In this document: in pieces, positions 11,837-22,773 of the stretch
Layout: each line of letters starts with the position of its first letter
How positions within the stretch are numbered: the first letter of the stretch is position 1
From: Elasticomyces elasticus
Lineage: Eukaryota > Ascomycota > Dothideomycetes > Mycosphaerellales > Teratosphaeriaceae
Direction: 5' to 3'
Length of the DNA: 64,000 nt
NCBI GenBank assembly: GCA_035926095.1
Contig: JAVRQT010000014.1
Location: 620,001-684,000 of the forward strand
Position numbers and translations under genes: made by a program
The notes under the pieces: model-generated
The model's input: the letters and a program-made list of their open reading frames with translations, nothing else
Told to the model about the DNA's origin: nothing
Databases searched by the model: none

Positions 11837-12276
11837 ATATGTTTACGGATTGTAGATGCAGAGATGTCGATATGTACTCTCGTTTCATTGCATGAGCGGG
11901 TGTTTAGATCTTTCAATAATACCCAACCTTCGTTCAAATTCATCACATCTCAATGTTACATCGGTTCTTCTCAACGATCGCATACAATTGCACCAAGTGC
12001 CAGCAAAGTAGCTCACACTCGCAAAGAGACGGCGCCGTAAAGCTTAAAACCCTTATCGAACCTCATAGCATGCTTGTCAAAGCTGAGAGTTACTCACAGG
12101 ACTCCAAGGCATCAAATCACTTCGTATATCGAATAATACCCGTACGAGTCATTGTTTCAAGCTTTAGTGGCCTTCATTTCTGTATGCAAAACGGAGCTTT
12201 GCCAGCATATATTTGGCGTTATTAGAAAAGGCGACCGCACAGACTCTAGCGTTATACATCAACAGACTCAATACCA

Positions 12277-13257
12277 TCATACTCCCTCGGTACCGTTCCT
12301 GTCGTTACCACCACGGTTTTGCGCACCCGAAACAGCCATTCCGACAAGGGTGTGTATCGGACCTTGTCTACGGCCACCATTGCCTCTTCGCCCACCACCC
12401 GTAACACCACCACCGGCAGCACCGTTACCCTTCCACGGCCGACTCGCGATCGGTCCCGGAGCTTTCATCGTAGCAGAGTCTGTTGACAACGACCAACCGA
12501 CGCCAAGGTACATGAGAACGACTAGCATCTCCTCCACAACAGCCATGAGTGCGTGCACCAAAGCTGAGCCGTTGATAAGGCTGAAGGTATGGCTGTGATG
12601 AAAGACGATGAGCAGTGAGTAGATCAGTCGGATCAGTATGAGCGGCATGGCGATGATGACCGCCCAGATCAACCGGTTCTCTCCAGCCATGAGGTAAGAG
12701 CTGTTCTTGAGCGTAATCATAGTGACGATGCAGAGTGCGAGGAAGCAGACAAGGTACAAGGCGATGCCGGCCTTCGATGTCGTCTGAGATTTGTAGACTC
12801 CAGTGGACGAGACACTGCTAGTGCCGCCAGCGATGCTCAGGATAAGGGCGATGAGGATACAGAGTTGGATGATCCGGAAGTGCATTGCACTGAAGACCGT
12901 CCTGGAACTTTGGTTGATGGAGTCGGCGCTGTCAATGGTGTTAGCTTGGATATAGCTACAAGTAGCATGTTCGACTCACCATCTAGAGAGCAGGCCAAGT
13001 GTCGCAAGAAGCAATGGCGAGATTCCAACGGATTCCAGGATGAGGTCTGCTTCCAGCAAGCCTGTCGATTGGCTCTTGTAGGTCGCGAGTTGACAGCAGG
13101 CGCCCACGATGCGTACGAGACATAAGATCATGGTGTAGATCCATCCGGAAGATCGTCCAAAGCCGTGACGAGAGCATACGAATATAGCGATCACCAGCGC
13201 TGGGAAATACACGATGAGCTCCACGACGGATACACCGCCAGCCCCGTCGAACGTCAT
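12277..13257 (-). CDS. DUF7702 multispanning membrane protein
   Basis: Two exons, 12980-13257 and 12277-12928 (minus strand), joined through a 51-base GTGAGT...CAG intron to give 309 residues. The start (VSVVELIVYFPALVIAIFVC, then HGFGRSSGWIY) is the recurring N-terminus of a fungal family catalogued as DUF7702, with about seven hydrophobic segments up to residue 265. The last 45 residues are Gly/Arg-rich, low complexity and presumably cytosolic. No function is established for the family; the topology looks like a small seven-helix protein. It is convergent with the phosphate transporter, 440 bases apart. Confidence 0.75.
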
Positions 13258-14037
13258 TTTGAGTGCTGGTAGATACCGGACCTGCTTGTGAGTTGTTAAA
13301 GCGGAGGATGCGAGTATGCCGAGATTGTGGATGAGCCTGCGGTTTGTCTTGCTGTTGAGAAGTGTTGGTTGAGGTGTTGTTTGCTGTGTGACGAAAGCTG
13401 AACGAGACTGCTGGCTGGGGGATTAAATGTACTTGCTCTCGTTGATACGCGCGGGCATTGCGGCCCTGAGGTTGCACGTCATTGTTGTCAGCCATGCCGC
13501 AGTACAATCAACATCAAGCATACAGCGCAAGCAACGCCGAGAAGGGAAGTCAGAGGGACTGTGCTAGGCCGAGTTGGGTCCTAGTATCCTTAGTCACCAG
13601 TGGTCTGATGGCGATCTTGGCCGACATCTCGAATGCCGACGTCTTCGCGACTCGTGTTTCTCAAAACATTTGGTTCCGCATCGCTCTTTTGTGGTGTGCT
13701 TCGCGCCAAAGTGGATCCGCAGTAGACGGCAAGGTCTTTTATCCGACAGCACCGCTCTACCCGATGACAGTGCATCGCCTGCGGTACCGTCGCATCTTCG
13801 CCGATTGAGCTTGGCCTTCAACCTTGAGCAATGCTTGGAAGCATGAAGCTCTTTGGAAAAGGCTTGAGTGCGAATCCTCCCAGGTTCGAAATAGCCCACT
13901 GCCGGCGAGCGACAGAACCACGTGAGTGACAAGCACTAACCCACTTCTGAGATGTAAGTCGCTTCTCCATGCTATCACTCCCAATGCTCGCCGCGCGCAA
14001 AATAATTTCGATTTTGTCTGCGCCCTCGTATTCCAGC
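13258..14037. other. Intergenic region, no gene seen
   Basis: 780 bases upstream of the DUF7702 gene and downstream of the af470-like gene. Open frames here are short, mutually overlapping and without family resemblance, and I see no repeat or RNA gene. Confidence 0.5.
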
Positions 14038-15100
14038 TTAGTAAGGATTATACAGACCCATCTTCTCATGGCTATCTTCCTGACTCCTACTCATGCGACC
14101 CGCACTCGTCTTCAACAACCCTTTACTCGCATCGACAACAGGACTAGCCCACATCGTCTTCCCAGTATCTCGATCAAAATACGACGATGTCGTAGAAGTA
14201 ATCCCGCTCGCATGGCTATTGATGTAGATATTCTCCCAAGCACCTTTAGGAACCTGGTAGATCTCATGGTAGATACTGAGATGCGGGAACTTGGTGTAGC
14301 CTTTGTTCCACCAATCTGAAAGCGATGGCAGGGTTAGCGGAGGATTTCCCAAACAAGAAAGGCTGACATAGCTGTGCGACATCTCTCTCGACATTACTGA
14401 GACAGCATGCTTGAGCCACACCTTATCGGCACTCAGCGGTTTTGAGATGATGTCGCAAGCGTCCAAGGGCTTACTTACCCCATCCTGCACGGTGGTACTC
14501 AGAGTGTGCGAAAGCATGCAGACCTTCAACGTTCTTGAAGTAACATACTTGCAGGCTTTCGTTGGCGGTCGGTCGATCGGCGGCATTGGTCCAGTTCGTC
14601 ATGCCCAGGAAACCGAATTCATCAGCGTGCGCGTCGAGGTTCTTCGCCACTGAGAGCGATGTATCAGTGTACGGGCGGGAGAGAGCATATCAAGAACGGC
14701 ATACTGCTCTGGAAGAAGTCGCCCATCTCTTTGAAGTACGGTCCGAACATGCCAAGAGGATGATTGCATCGCGCCCCAATAAGGAAGACACAGATCTCAT
14801 TGTTAGCAGGCTTGCTGCCATAGTTCCCAGCTTCGTCCGGAAATTGTGCAGCGAACTTCTTCATAAGACTACAGAAATCAGCGAGATGTCCAGAGTGTGT
14901 CGCTTGGATTGGACGTACACTCCATCCATCTGAGGATTCCGCACCAAGCCAATGACTTGCATGTACGTCAACAACACTTTATACACGACGACCAGTGCAG
15001 CGGGCGCAAAGGCCAGCCGTCCGATGGCGGCGAAGAGGAGTCCTTGGACAATGGCGCCTAGACATAGCCAGGTGGTGATTGTGAGTTGATCGCGGAACAT
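14038..15100 (-). CDS. af470-like monooxygenase family protein (former DUF4188)
   Basis: Four exons on the minus strand: 14919-15100, 14705-14868, 14479-14649 and 14038-14315, giving 264 residues with every junction in frame. An N-terminal hydrophobic stretch (VQGLLFAAIGRLAFAPAALVVVYK) precedes the family core: CVFLIGARCNHPLG, LGMTNWTNAADRPTANES, VCYFKNVEGLHAFAHSEYHR and HLSIYHEIYQVPKGAWENIY. The family is named for Af470 of the Aspergillus fumigatus fumagillin cluster, a monooxygenase; most members are uncharacterised. No secondary-metabolism core enzyme sits nearby, so no pathway is inferred. The last intron (14316-14478, 163 bases) is one of the introner-like elements of this window. Confidence 0.8.
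14316..14478 (-). mobile_element. Introner-like element forming intron 3 of the af470-like gene
   Basis: A 163-base intron, about three times the usual length here. Its 3' end (CGCTAACCCTGCC, then ATCGCTTTCAG) nearly matches the 3' ends of introns in the amidohydrolase (42864-43044) and histidine kinase (46144-46216). Inside it, a segment with GTCTCAGTAATG and AGAGAGATGTC aligns with GTCTCGGTAGAC and AGAGATATCTC of the amidohydrolase intron. Splice sites are intact. Confidence 0.65.
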
Positions 15101-16250
15101 CTGGTGCTATCAGCATTACCGAACCGTTGCTACCCACTTCGTCTGTGCGATCGTACATTGTGCATGGGCGATTTCCCAGCATTGAAAGCTGATGTTGGCT
15201 TTTGCTCGCTAGGCGGCTGGAGGGAGAAGAACTCCTTGGTTGCTACCATCGTGGCGGTCCTGATGGGATATCGAGGACGAGAGTCCTGGGCTAGAGGTGA
15301 GAAGGTTGAGTGGGATAAAAACGCTTCAACACAGGTGTTGTCTTCGTTTCGGAAAGCGCTGCAGGCAGAGTCTGGTTGTCTACGCCAAATTCATGGACGA
15401 TGGCGGGCAGAGGAGTGTCACTACCCTCCTATATATCAGCTGGACCTGAAGCATGCATTCCGTAGCTTGATAGGCATCCCATCCGGAAGAACGAGCGAGG
15501 CGCAAGCCTCTTCGTCAGGCTCATGGTATGTAGTTCATCCGAATGCGAGGTACGGTACGTCATGTGGTGAACAACACAACACCCCGCTTTTCCTCCCTCG
15601 CGCTGGCCAAGCATCCTACTGTAGTCTTGTTCCTGTTCCCGTTCGCAAACAAACATGGGTAAAAAAAAGAGGGGCTTCAGTCGATTGCGTTTCGCAGTTC
15701 GTACGTACGGACACAGGCTTCCCAAGTAGGTCCCCAATAATACGTGTCTGTGTCGTCCTTGAAAGAAACCCGCCTAGCTTACAGTAACAGTAGCCGTGTA
15801 CTTATTCGAAGAACCTCCCTTGACCTGCGCTGAAACCCTTCTGTCGAGAATCAAGTAAAGTGTCGAATCCAGCGAGCTTGCCCGGGACTTGATCTTGCTG
15901 GCGAACTGGCAGACAGGAAAGCAACAGCGATAAGCCATCTCCAAATGCTTAGACGTTTCCGTTCACGTTTCGCGCTTCAACAAATGGTATTCCCCAAGCG
16001 CTGTTCTGCGCAAATTCGTATGCAGACGGTTGGGCTGGTGTGTTTCCCGCCGTCAGAGCACTGCCCTATCCCGAATCAGCAGAGGCGTGGGACGACGAAT
16101 CTACGCCCCCCAAGCCCGATCAGACAGGCCACACCGCGACGCAAAGGGTAAAGGGACCTATTCGGAAATATTGCGTGTTCATCAACCATTATTCTACGCG
16201 CCATGTACTCGTACACACAGCCTCTACCACCCAGCATCAAATCAACGTCC
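15101..16250. other. Intergenic region, no gene seen
   Basis: 1.15 kb between the start of the af470-like gene and the 3' end of the CRAL-TRIO gene. It holds an A-run near 15661 and no open frame with family resemblance. It presumably contains the promoter of the af470-like gene. Confidence 0.5.
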
Positions 16251-17966
16251 TCAGTCCACCCCCTCCTCCTCACTCCCCCCCACCCCTCCCCCAACACCCC
16301 CTCCCGCCTTAGGGTAGAATTCCAGCTTCCCACCCAGCCCCAGCACCCCCGTGCGATCATAAAGACTCCGTGCGCGCACATAAGGATCCAGCCGCCAATA
16401 ATTCTCCCTCAACCTCTGCGCCAACCGCCCCCTCCCCTCCCCGGAACCTTCCCCCGATATCCAGGAAAGAGTTTCGTGCTCATAACTCGCCACCAACTCC
16501 GTCCTCTCAGCCTGAACCTTCTCCCTCGAAGCCGCGTCGTCCATAGCCGAGTTTTCGTTGGGCAAAGGTTCGACGTAGCTATAACTCCAGTCCTCACCCC
16601 CGCCCAATTCTTTCGCGATCTGGCTTTTCGGGATCCATTCACTTAAATCCTCGACATTGCTTGCAAAGTGCACCTTCGACGCTACGACCGGGTCAAGCCA
16701 GCCTTTGATGATTTTCCAAATCCCTTGGAAAAGCCACGGGGATTTGTATACCAGAACACTGCCCAAACTCTCCGGGTAATTCGCTTCAAAACATTTTATC
16801 ATGAATTTCACAGGCGTGTAATCCATATTCGCCATCGTGAAATCCGTCATATCAAACACTATCGTCGCCGTGTCCACTCCCTGATCCCCCCGCAACATCA
16901 TCCGCGCAGTCTCAATAGTATAAACCGTAAACCTCTCCAAACTCTTCTCACTCTGCTCCCCCTGTTTATGCAACCGAACCCTAACCCAACAACACGGCCG
17001 ACCCTCTTTATCCGTGCCATGGAGATAACTCTTCCCCATCCTCATCTGCGCCATGAAATCACTGCCTTCCTTCTTCTCCGCCGGTGTCCCTGAACTTATC
17101 TCCCTCAACGCATACGCTTCTCCCCTGGGCATTATGTCGGAGTCGACGTGCATTTCTTGACTCCGCCAATGCATCGTAGCTACCAGCATTACCAACGCGG
17201 CGTGCGTGTCCCATTTCCGTGCTCGCAGGAAGCGGAGGAGAAGGGCATCGGGGTGGTCGTGTTTGGTCATTGACCAGAAAGCTTGTCGGAGTTCTTCTGG
17301 AGTTTGGGAAGCTAATGCCGCTTTGAAGTCGGCTGTTTGACCGTGTTTGTCGTTTCCGTTGGGTTCGCTGGAGTCTGAGGAGGAGGATTTATCTTTCTTC
17401 CTGCCTAGACCGAGGGAGAGACGGGATTTGTGTTTCTTTTTCGTTTCTTCGGTTGTGGAGGTGGTGTCGGGGGTTGTGGTTCCGTTGGTGTTAGTATTGG
17501 CTTCGAGGCTCATGCGCTCATCGTGGGAGACTACGCCGAAGACTTCGAGGGTCGCTGCCCACATCTCTTTGAGCTTTACTTCTTGTTCGGGGGTCAGGTT
17601 GCCGGGGCGGCCGGGGAGGGGTTTGGTTGCCATTTCGTCGAGGTCACGCGATGAGTTTGGTTGTTCTTCTTCTTCTTCTGATACGGATGGTTTTGGTGGA
17701 GGTGGGTTAGTGTATGCAGTCGCAACCCACGCAACTCCCAAGCTCAACGTCGCGGCTACGATCAGAGTCAAGGGATCAATGGCACTTTGTTGTGCGGAGC
17801 CGTATTGTTGATAGCGAGGCGCAGTCGAGATATTTCGTCGCGCTGACGAAGCACAATGGTAACCCCGGCGGCGGCGGAGGAGCGCGGGTTGGCTTGGCGC
17901 TCGTCGTACGGTGGCAGTGCAGGTGGTAGTGGGTGAACGGACAGCAACGCGAACAGGGGCGAACAT
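16251..17966 (-). CDS. CRAL-TRIO (Sec14-like) lipid-binding protein with mitochondrial-type N-terminus
   Basis: Intronless, 571 residues. The first 60 residues are rich in Arg/Ser/Ala with no acidic residue, followed by a hydrophobic segment at about 64-84 (LTLIVAATLSLGVAWVATAY); this resembles a mitochondrial presequence plus inner-membrane anchor. A linker of low complexity with a Lys-rich stretch follows. The CRAL-TRIO N-domain lies at about 230-270 (ALLLRFLRARKWDTHAALVM) and the lipid-binding lobe at about 310-460 (ATIVFDMTDFTMANMDYTP, CFEANYPESLGSVLVYKSPW). Sec14-like proteins exchange phosphatidylinositol and other lipids between membranes. The C-terminus is Gly-rich, visible as a C-rich run at 16250-16310. 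It is divergent from DAM1 at 200 bases. Location in mitochondria is inference. Confidence 0.85.
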   Translation of the reverse strand: MFAPVRVAVRSPTTTCTATVRRAPSQPALLRRRRGYHCASSARRNISTAPRYQQYGSAQQSAIDPLTLIVAATLSLGVAWVATAYTNPPPPKPSVSEEEEEQPNSSRDLDEMATKPLPGRPGNLTPEQEVKLKEMWAATLEVFGVVSHDERMSLEANTNTNGTTTPDTTSTTEETKKKHKSRLSLGLGRKKDKSSSSDSSEPNGNDKHGQTADFKAALASQTPEELRQAFWSMTKHDHPDALLLRFLRARKWDTHAALVMLVATMHWRSQEMHVDSDIMPRGEAYALREISSGTPAEKKEGSDFMAQMRMGKSYLHGTDKEGRPCCWVRVRLHKQGEQSEKSLERFTVYTIETARMMLRGDQGVDTATIVFDMTDFTMANMDYTPVKFMIKCFEANYPESLGSVLVYKSPWLFQGIWKIIKGWLDPVVASKVHFASNVEDLSEWIPKSQIAKELGGGEDWSYSYVEPLPNENSAMDDAASREKVQAERTELVASYEHETLSWISGEGSGEGRGRLAQRLRENYWRLDPYVRARSLYDRTGVLGLGGKLEFYPKAGGGVGGGVGGSEEEGVD

Positions 17967-18166
17967 GAAGCGGCTCTGCTTTTACTTTGCTGGTCTTCAG
18001 GGCATATCTGGTCGCGAAAGAAGGTGTGGTGGATGACGGAATCCTGCGGCTGTTATGAAACCTCGGTATGTGGGGCTCGGCATCCCTCATCTGCCGAGCC
18101 GAATCGAGTCGCGTGCTCTCACATCCACGCGACAAACACCACACTTCTCCAAACCCAAACACAACA

Positions 18167-18978
18167 ATGGCAACAACCACAACACCGCACCCCCCATCCA
18201 CCTCCCGCTCCCACATCAACCCGCACACCCCTCTCCGCCCTCCCTCCCGCAACACCACAACAACCACCGCCCTCCGCACTCCCTCATCCGCTACCCCCTC
18301 CACCTCCTCCCCAGGCCAAGATGTCCTGGCCTCTCTCGAACCAGCTTTCGCGGAGCTGAGTGATAGTATGGCGGACCTAGAAGCGAATTTCCTGCATTTA
18401 CAGTTGTTGAATGAGAGTTTGGGAAGGTTCAACGAGGATTTCGGCGGGTTCCTGTATGGGCTGAATATGAGTGCTTTTTGTGTGGATTTTCCTGAGGTAT
18501 GCTTTACCATAACCTACCCAACTGAACTCAGGGGATAGGTGATGTAGCAGTGTTGATGATGGGTTTCTAGGCGCCTATACCGCATTCCTTTACCCGACAC
18601 GCCCATGCCACTTCAGCACAATCAACTCAATCCCCTTCCCATCACCAATCCGGCCAGCATTACTCGGCCAATCGCTACGATAACCCCTCTTCATCTACTG
18701 GTGGGGGTGGAGATGTCGACGCCACGTTCCTGACGACCGATACGAGTTTTGTGGAGAACCCGCCTATGAGTTCGAAGCCGGGGAGTAGGTACGCGGCGCC
18801 TACTTCTACGTCTAGGCAGAGCGTGGCGCCGCAGAGAGCGGCTTCTACACGAGGAGGGAGAGGGGGTGCGACGCCGGGGAGAGGGACGAGGGGTGGGGTT
18901 GGTGGGGGTGGGGGCAGGGCTGGGAGCGGGATAGGGAGGGGTGGGGGTGCTGGGAGGGGGAGGGGTGTGGTGCGGTGA
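18167..18978 (+). CDS. DAM1: DASH/Dam1 complex subunit Dam1
   Basis: Two exons, 18167-18496 and 18571-18978, giving 245 residues. Residues about 50-112 hold the conserved Dam1 block (SLEPAFAELSDSMADLEANF, LNESLGRFNEDFGGFLYGL, CVDFPEAP), and the intron falls exactly between PE and AP of that block. Dam1 is a subunit of the ring complex that couples kinetochores to spindle microtubules and is a target of Aurora B. The first 45 residues are Thr/Pro/Ser-rich. The last 60 are an Arg/Gly-rich tail encoded by a strongly G-biased stretch (18860-18970), which is low complexity rather than a domain. Confidence 0.9.
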
Positions 18979-19281
18979 TGATAATGGTTAAGAATAATGG
19001 TTGTGTGATGATCGGTTTGTGGAGTAAGCGATCGAACATGCTGGTTTTTGATGAGTAAGGTATGCGGGCTCCACGACTTCGCTTCAGTATACCTACTCTA
19101 TCAAAAATGGATGGACCATCGTGCAGCAGCACTCAAAGTCCGACCAGGGATTGCACATGCTCCTTAATGGGCCCATCACTGACCGCAACATACCCCAATG
19201 TCTGACACACAGTGCTAGCCGTCGGTCCATTGCTGGCCAAAGCTACGAGATACATAACCGATAGACAGCGCAAATTCAAGC

Positions 19282-19401
19282 ACATACGACCACAGGTCAT
19301 GGAAAACAGAGGATCCCGTCCGCTCTCCTGTACTTAAGCCATGAACCGGCGGACTAGTAGTACGGTGGGTGACCACGTGCGAATACCCGCTGTTGTATGT
19401 T
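19282..19401 (+). rRNA. 5S ribosomal RNA gene
   Basis: About 120 bases starting ACATACGACCACAGG and ending GCTGTTGTATGTT, with the near-universal fungal 5S segments ATCCCGTCCGCTC, TGTACTTAAGCC, GGTGGGTGACCAC and GCGAATACC in order. Both ends pair as helix I. Differences from the usual filamentous-fungal 5S are compensated: GGTCATGG pairs with CCATGAACC in helix II, and CAGAGGA with TCTCCTG in helix III. The internal promoter region for TFIIIA/RNA polymerase III is present, and a T-run follows. Single dispersed 5S genes are normal in Pezizomycotina. The exact 3' end is uncertain by one or two bases. Confidence 0.9.
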
Positions 19402-19406
19402 TTGTC

Positions 19407-19411
19407 TTTTT
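19407..19411 (+). terminator. RNA polymerase III T-run terminator of the 5S gene
   Basis: Five consecutive T residues start six bases after the mature 3' end of the 5S rRNA, the usual RNA polymerase III stop signal. Confidence 0.6.
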
Positions 19412-19587
19412 CTCTCTTTACTTTTGCTGGATTTCCGTAGAGTTGACTCCAGTTGGCGTCGATGGAATCGACTTCTACTCGGCAGAGTTGTGGGAGGCGG
19501 ACTATCCGTCGAGACGATACTCCTACGAGCATATCGGACATCGATACTGAGTTCTGCAAGAAATACACCACTTCACAGCAACCATCC

Positions 19588-20097
19588 TTACGCCGCCACG
19601 AACTGCCACAACTGATCTAGCTTAGCATCCAGAATTTCCGCCGCCTGCTTCAGCGCCTCATGCGACCCCTCAGCCCCAGCAATGAGCGTACTAGGCTTAA
19701 CCTGAACCACATCAGTTCCCTTCCCATCAGCCCTCTCGATAATATAAGCCTCGACAGGCACAAACAGCCCCGCCGTAACATCATGCCTAAGCATTGTTAC
19801 CGCAATCTGCGGGTTTCCGAAGATGATGCGTGTGGCTTGTTGTCCTTTATGGACGCCGTAGAGATGCATCCAGCTTCCGTGCTCGAATTGCTGGAATTGC
19901 ATGAAGCCATGAGGGCCGAGCAAGGCATTGGTGGCTTTTTCGAAGGATTCCTTGGAGTCGAGGGAACTCAAGATGCTTAGACCTTCGGCATCTTGTTTGA
20001 TGCTGGACTGGAGCTTGGCGAGGACTTCGGAGTGTGGCTTGGGTATGGTACGTGTGATCCTAGTAATGGAGTAGGTGTCTTCTTTGATATTTGCCAT
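19588..20097 (-). CDS. DUF302 family protein
   Basis: Intronless. The preferred start at 20097 gives 169 residues (MANIKEDTYSITRIT); an upstream in-frame ATG at 20178 would add 27 residues without family character. The protein has the DUF302 pattern: a phase with SITRITRTIPKPHSEVLAKL, then FMQFQQFEHGSWMHLYG, an aliphatic strand (ATRIIFGNPQIAVTML) and RHDVTAGLFVPVEAYIIER. DUF302 proteins are small alpha/beta proteins found in bacteria and fungi with no agreed biochemical role. A second member lies at 44416-44958. It is divergent from the DUF2237 gene over 770 bases. Confidence 0.8.
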   Translation of the reverse strand: MANIKEDTYSITRITRTIPKPHSEVLAKLQSSIKQDAEGLSILSSLDSKESFEKATNALLGPHGFMQFQQFEHGSWMHLYGVHKGQQATRIIFGNPQIAVTMLRHDVTAGLFVPVEAYIIERADGKGTDVVQVKPSTLIAGAEGSHEALKQAAEILDAKLDQLWQFVAA

Positions 20098-20869
20098 GAT
20101 GCTGTGATCTTGAGAGGAAGATTTCAAGCCAGAGATGGAGTGCTGTGGTGTTGAATGGCATTCGGATATCTGGCGCACACTGTATAGCTGTTGTTATATT
20201 CGTGATCAACAAGGGCTTGACTCTGTTGCCGCGGTTGACAATAGCTTGCTCCAGAAAGCTAAGGTACAATAGCTCGCTCGGCAAGATGAGGTGATCCCCT
20301 TACCAGCCACGCTGCCGCTGAGCCTAACAAGCTTGAGCCAGTAGCGCTACCGTCCATCACCCGTTCCATTCTTCATCGGTTCACAATAGTCTGCTCAAGT
20401 TAACCGCTCTGCAAATATGCGCTGCAGTCATGGCCAAGGGTCAGCTTAGCAGGGATCTGAGTACGTACTGTATCCGTTGGCTGCCTGTTCGCTACTGCTG
20501 ATAACGGGTACAACACCTGCTAGCACTACTTACCGCATCGGTCTACCATTGGGGCCTTGCGGCGCATTCATTCCAGTTACTCATCGTCGAAGATCAATGT
20601 TCGCCAGCAGTCTTGTCGTAATTGAGCAGAGGAAGCAGCATTATTAAGCAGAGCAGTCCACGGCAATCGATGGCTAAGAGTACCACTGGCCAATCGGTAA
20701 GACCATCTCCCGGCGTGGCTCGAGCGCCTGAGGTGCCAACCTGCCAAATCAAAGCAAACAGGATGGAAGCGAGCCTCCTGCGTCACCTGTGCACAGACGA
20801 CGAGATCACCGCAATGGCCTCAAAACAGTGTTCCAGTGCTGTAAGAAAGACAAACACAGCACTTCAACC
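20098..20869. other. Intergenic region between divergent DUF302 and DUF2237 genes
   Basis: 770 bases holding both promoters. Short frames on either strand show no family resemblance, and no repeat or RNA gene was seen. Confidence 0.5.
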
Positions 20870-21384
20870 ATGTCACAAGAAAGCAAGAACGGTACATCAT
20901 ACCTAAGCTCCATGCTAGAACAGCCACTAACGCTTCTGACCCAAAGTGAACGGCGGCAAACTCAGCTTCTTCCAAACCGGCATCGGATTCTTCAAAGATG
21001 GCTACTGTCGCACCAGCCAAGACGACAAGCGCCACCTCTCCGTCGCGGCCATCATGACGCACGCTTTCCATCAATCGGAATATGGCGACGACGATTACAA
21101 AGGCATTTCCGCTGGGCAGAGGACCTGTATGTCTGCTCATGACTTCAAGGAAGCGATTAAGGAGATGGGGCCGTAAGTAGCAGCACTAGGGATTGTTTTG
21201 GATGTTTTGCGTTTTCTTGAGTAGGATGTGAGTATTTGCTGACTTTGCTACTTGTTATGATAGTGATCTGGGACCGAAGGTGTACCTCGAAGCGACGGAT
21301 CGGAAAGCGCTGGATGTTGTGAGTATGTCGGACTTGAAGAGGTACGCGGTCGATCAGAGGAGAAGTGGTGCAGGTGAGCGATGA
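20870..21384 (+). CDS. DUF2237 family protein
   Basis: Three exons, 20870-20891, 20947-21172 and 21264-21384, giving 122 residues. The 22-base first exon (MSQESKN) is placed because the frame after the CCAAAG acceptor continues it as VNGGKLSFFQTGIGFF. The protein matches the DUF2237 pattern through GFFKDGYCRTSQDDKRHLSV, TCMSAHDFKEAIKEMGPDLG and KVYLEATDRKALDVVSMSDL, with the usual spacing and full length. The family is widespread in bacteria and fungi and has no established function. It contains a few conserved Cys and His residues, so a metal or redox role is possible but unproved. Confidence 0.8.
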
Positions 21385-21879
21385 GTACCACTTTGATGGC
21401 GGCGCATGGCATTGTACCGGCGCTACTTGTAAGAATGGAAGGGTGACTAAAGCTGAATTATCGTTCCCGGTAGCTACTATGGGAGCATGACTATCAGAAT
21501 GGAATAGGATTGGCTGCATTTGCTGCTCGGTCCAGCTATCGAGAGGGAGGGAGTGGTGTATGAGTAGACGGTTGTCAGAGGTAATGTTCAATGGAAACAC
21601 GTCTACATGCAGGCCCTTGGCCCCGTGCTGAAACTGGATTCGCCGTTGGAGAACTGACCCTGGAAGATAGGAGCGCGATAAGCTGTTGGCTGGACTCGAC
21701 TCGCAGAAGCCAATGGAGCACGACACTCGAAAAACCCAGCGCTCTTTCCAGGCCGATAGTCTCCAAATCGACGAGGTCACACAGGGTCTACTCCCTCTGC
21801 CGCCCGAGCCAATGGTCTTCGCGCAGCCGAGACTCCTTGACCGCGGTGTAGGGATTGCGAGTGGCCGTCGCTTACGTCT

Positions 21880-22460
21880 TCAGCCAGCACCGCAGATGGA
21901 TTTGGTTTCTCCAAGATACCTGCTGGTGTTGCATTGGGTCGGGTCTTGGTGGCTTTTGCTGGCCGTAACCTGATAAGACCACGAAGTTAGTTCCATTATC
22001 GCCATCGTGGGTGTGGGACTACTTGCCACCAGAACACTATGCCTATCAGGACGAGCAGGGCGCAGAATCCGCCTACAGCCGCTCCGGCAGCCATGCCTGT
22101 GGATTATCATGAGTACTGGTGATCCGACTGGAAGAGGAGACATCCCGCATCTTTCTTACCTGTACTAAAGTGCGGTTTTGGGGCGCTTCCGGTGCCGGTG
22201 CTTGTTGGATTGGGGACGATTGATGCAGTTTGGGATGGTAATTGTGTACTAGACTCGGCAGGCAAAGTTGATAACGCAGACGTTTCCGGAATGCTCTGCG
22301 TGGCTATCTGCGTCGTCGTGCTTATCTGCGTCGTGCTGTGGCTCGATGTGCTTGAAGTGCTGTTTACTAAAAAGGTATTGGACTTTATCCCCTGGTTACT
22401 GGTGGTGTCCGTTGTGTTCACGACGGCACCTGTGCTGATCAGTGTCTCGAATGTCGACAT
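21880..22460 (-). CDS. Putative single-pass Ser/Thr-rich membrane protein
   Basis: Tentative three-exon model on the minus strand: 22160-22460, 22023-22096 and 21880-21969, giving 154 residues. The first 100 residues are almost wholly Ser/Thr/Gln-rich. They are followed by one strong membrane segment (AVGGFCALLVLIGIVFWW) and a short tail. This layout resembles fungal wall-stress sensors of the WSC/Mid2 type or mucin-like surface proteins. However, no signal peptide is seen at the chosen ATG, so an upstream exon may be missing. The last exon could be read in other frames, so the tail is uncertain. Confidence 0.4.
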
Positions 22461-22773
22461 GACTGATACTCGGTGCGTGCGTGCGTCTCTAGGTATTGTA
22501 GTTACATTATAGCTTCGTGGGAAAGCGAGCTCTTACATCGAGAGGCGTGCGCAAGGCTGAAGAGACGGCAGGCTGTTCTAGACATTAGTAGCCGCCGTGG
22601 CTTCGCCCCCACAGAATATTGCGAGGACGTGGACGCATTGGGCCAAGCCACGATAAAGGCATGCATGAACGGTGCATGTGCTTGTACAAGCCTCAGCCTT
22701 GCTACCTTCACCACCTTGGAGCCACGCTCCTTGAGACACACTATCGACATCGGTCTGCCACGACTTGACCACC

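Noticed and set aside
16245..16320. C-rich tract
   Set aside because: Explained as the antisense of the Gly-rich C-terminus of the CRAL-TRIO protein.
18860..18970. G-rich tract resembling a repeat or quadruplex region
   Set aside because: It codes for the Arg/Gly tail of Dam1; the bias is explained by coding. Quadruplex formation cannot be judged by eye.
21157..21780. 207-codon minus-strand frame downstream of the single-pass membrane protein
   Set aside because: It could be a continuation of that gene, but no splice path gives a plausible domain and it overlaps the DUF2237 gene; left out.
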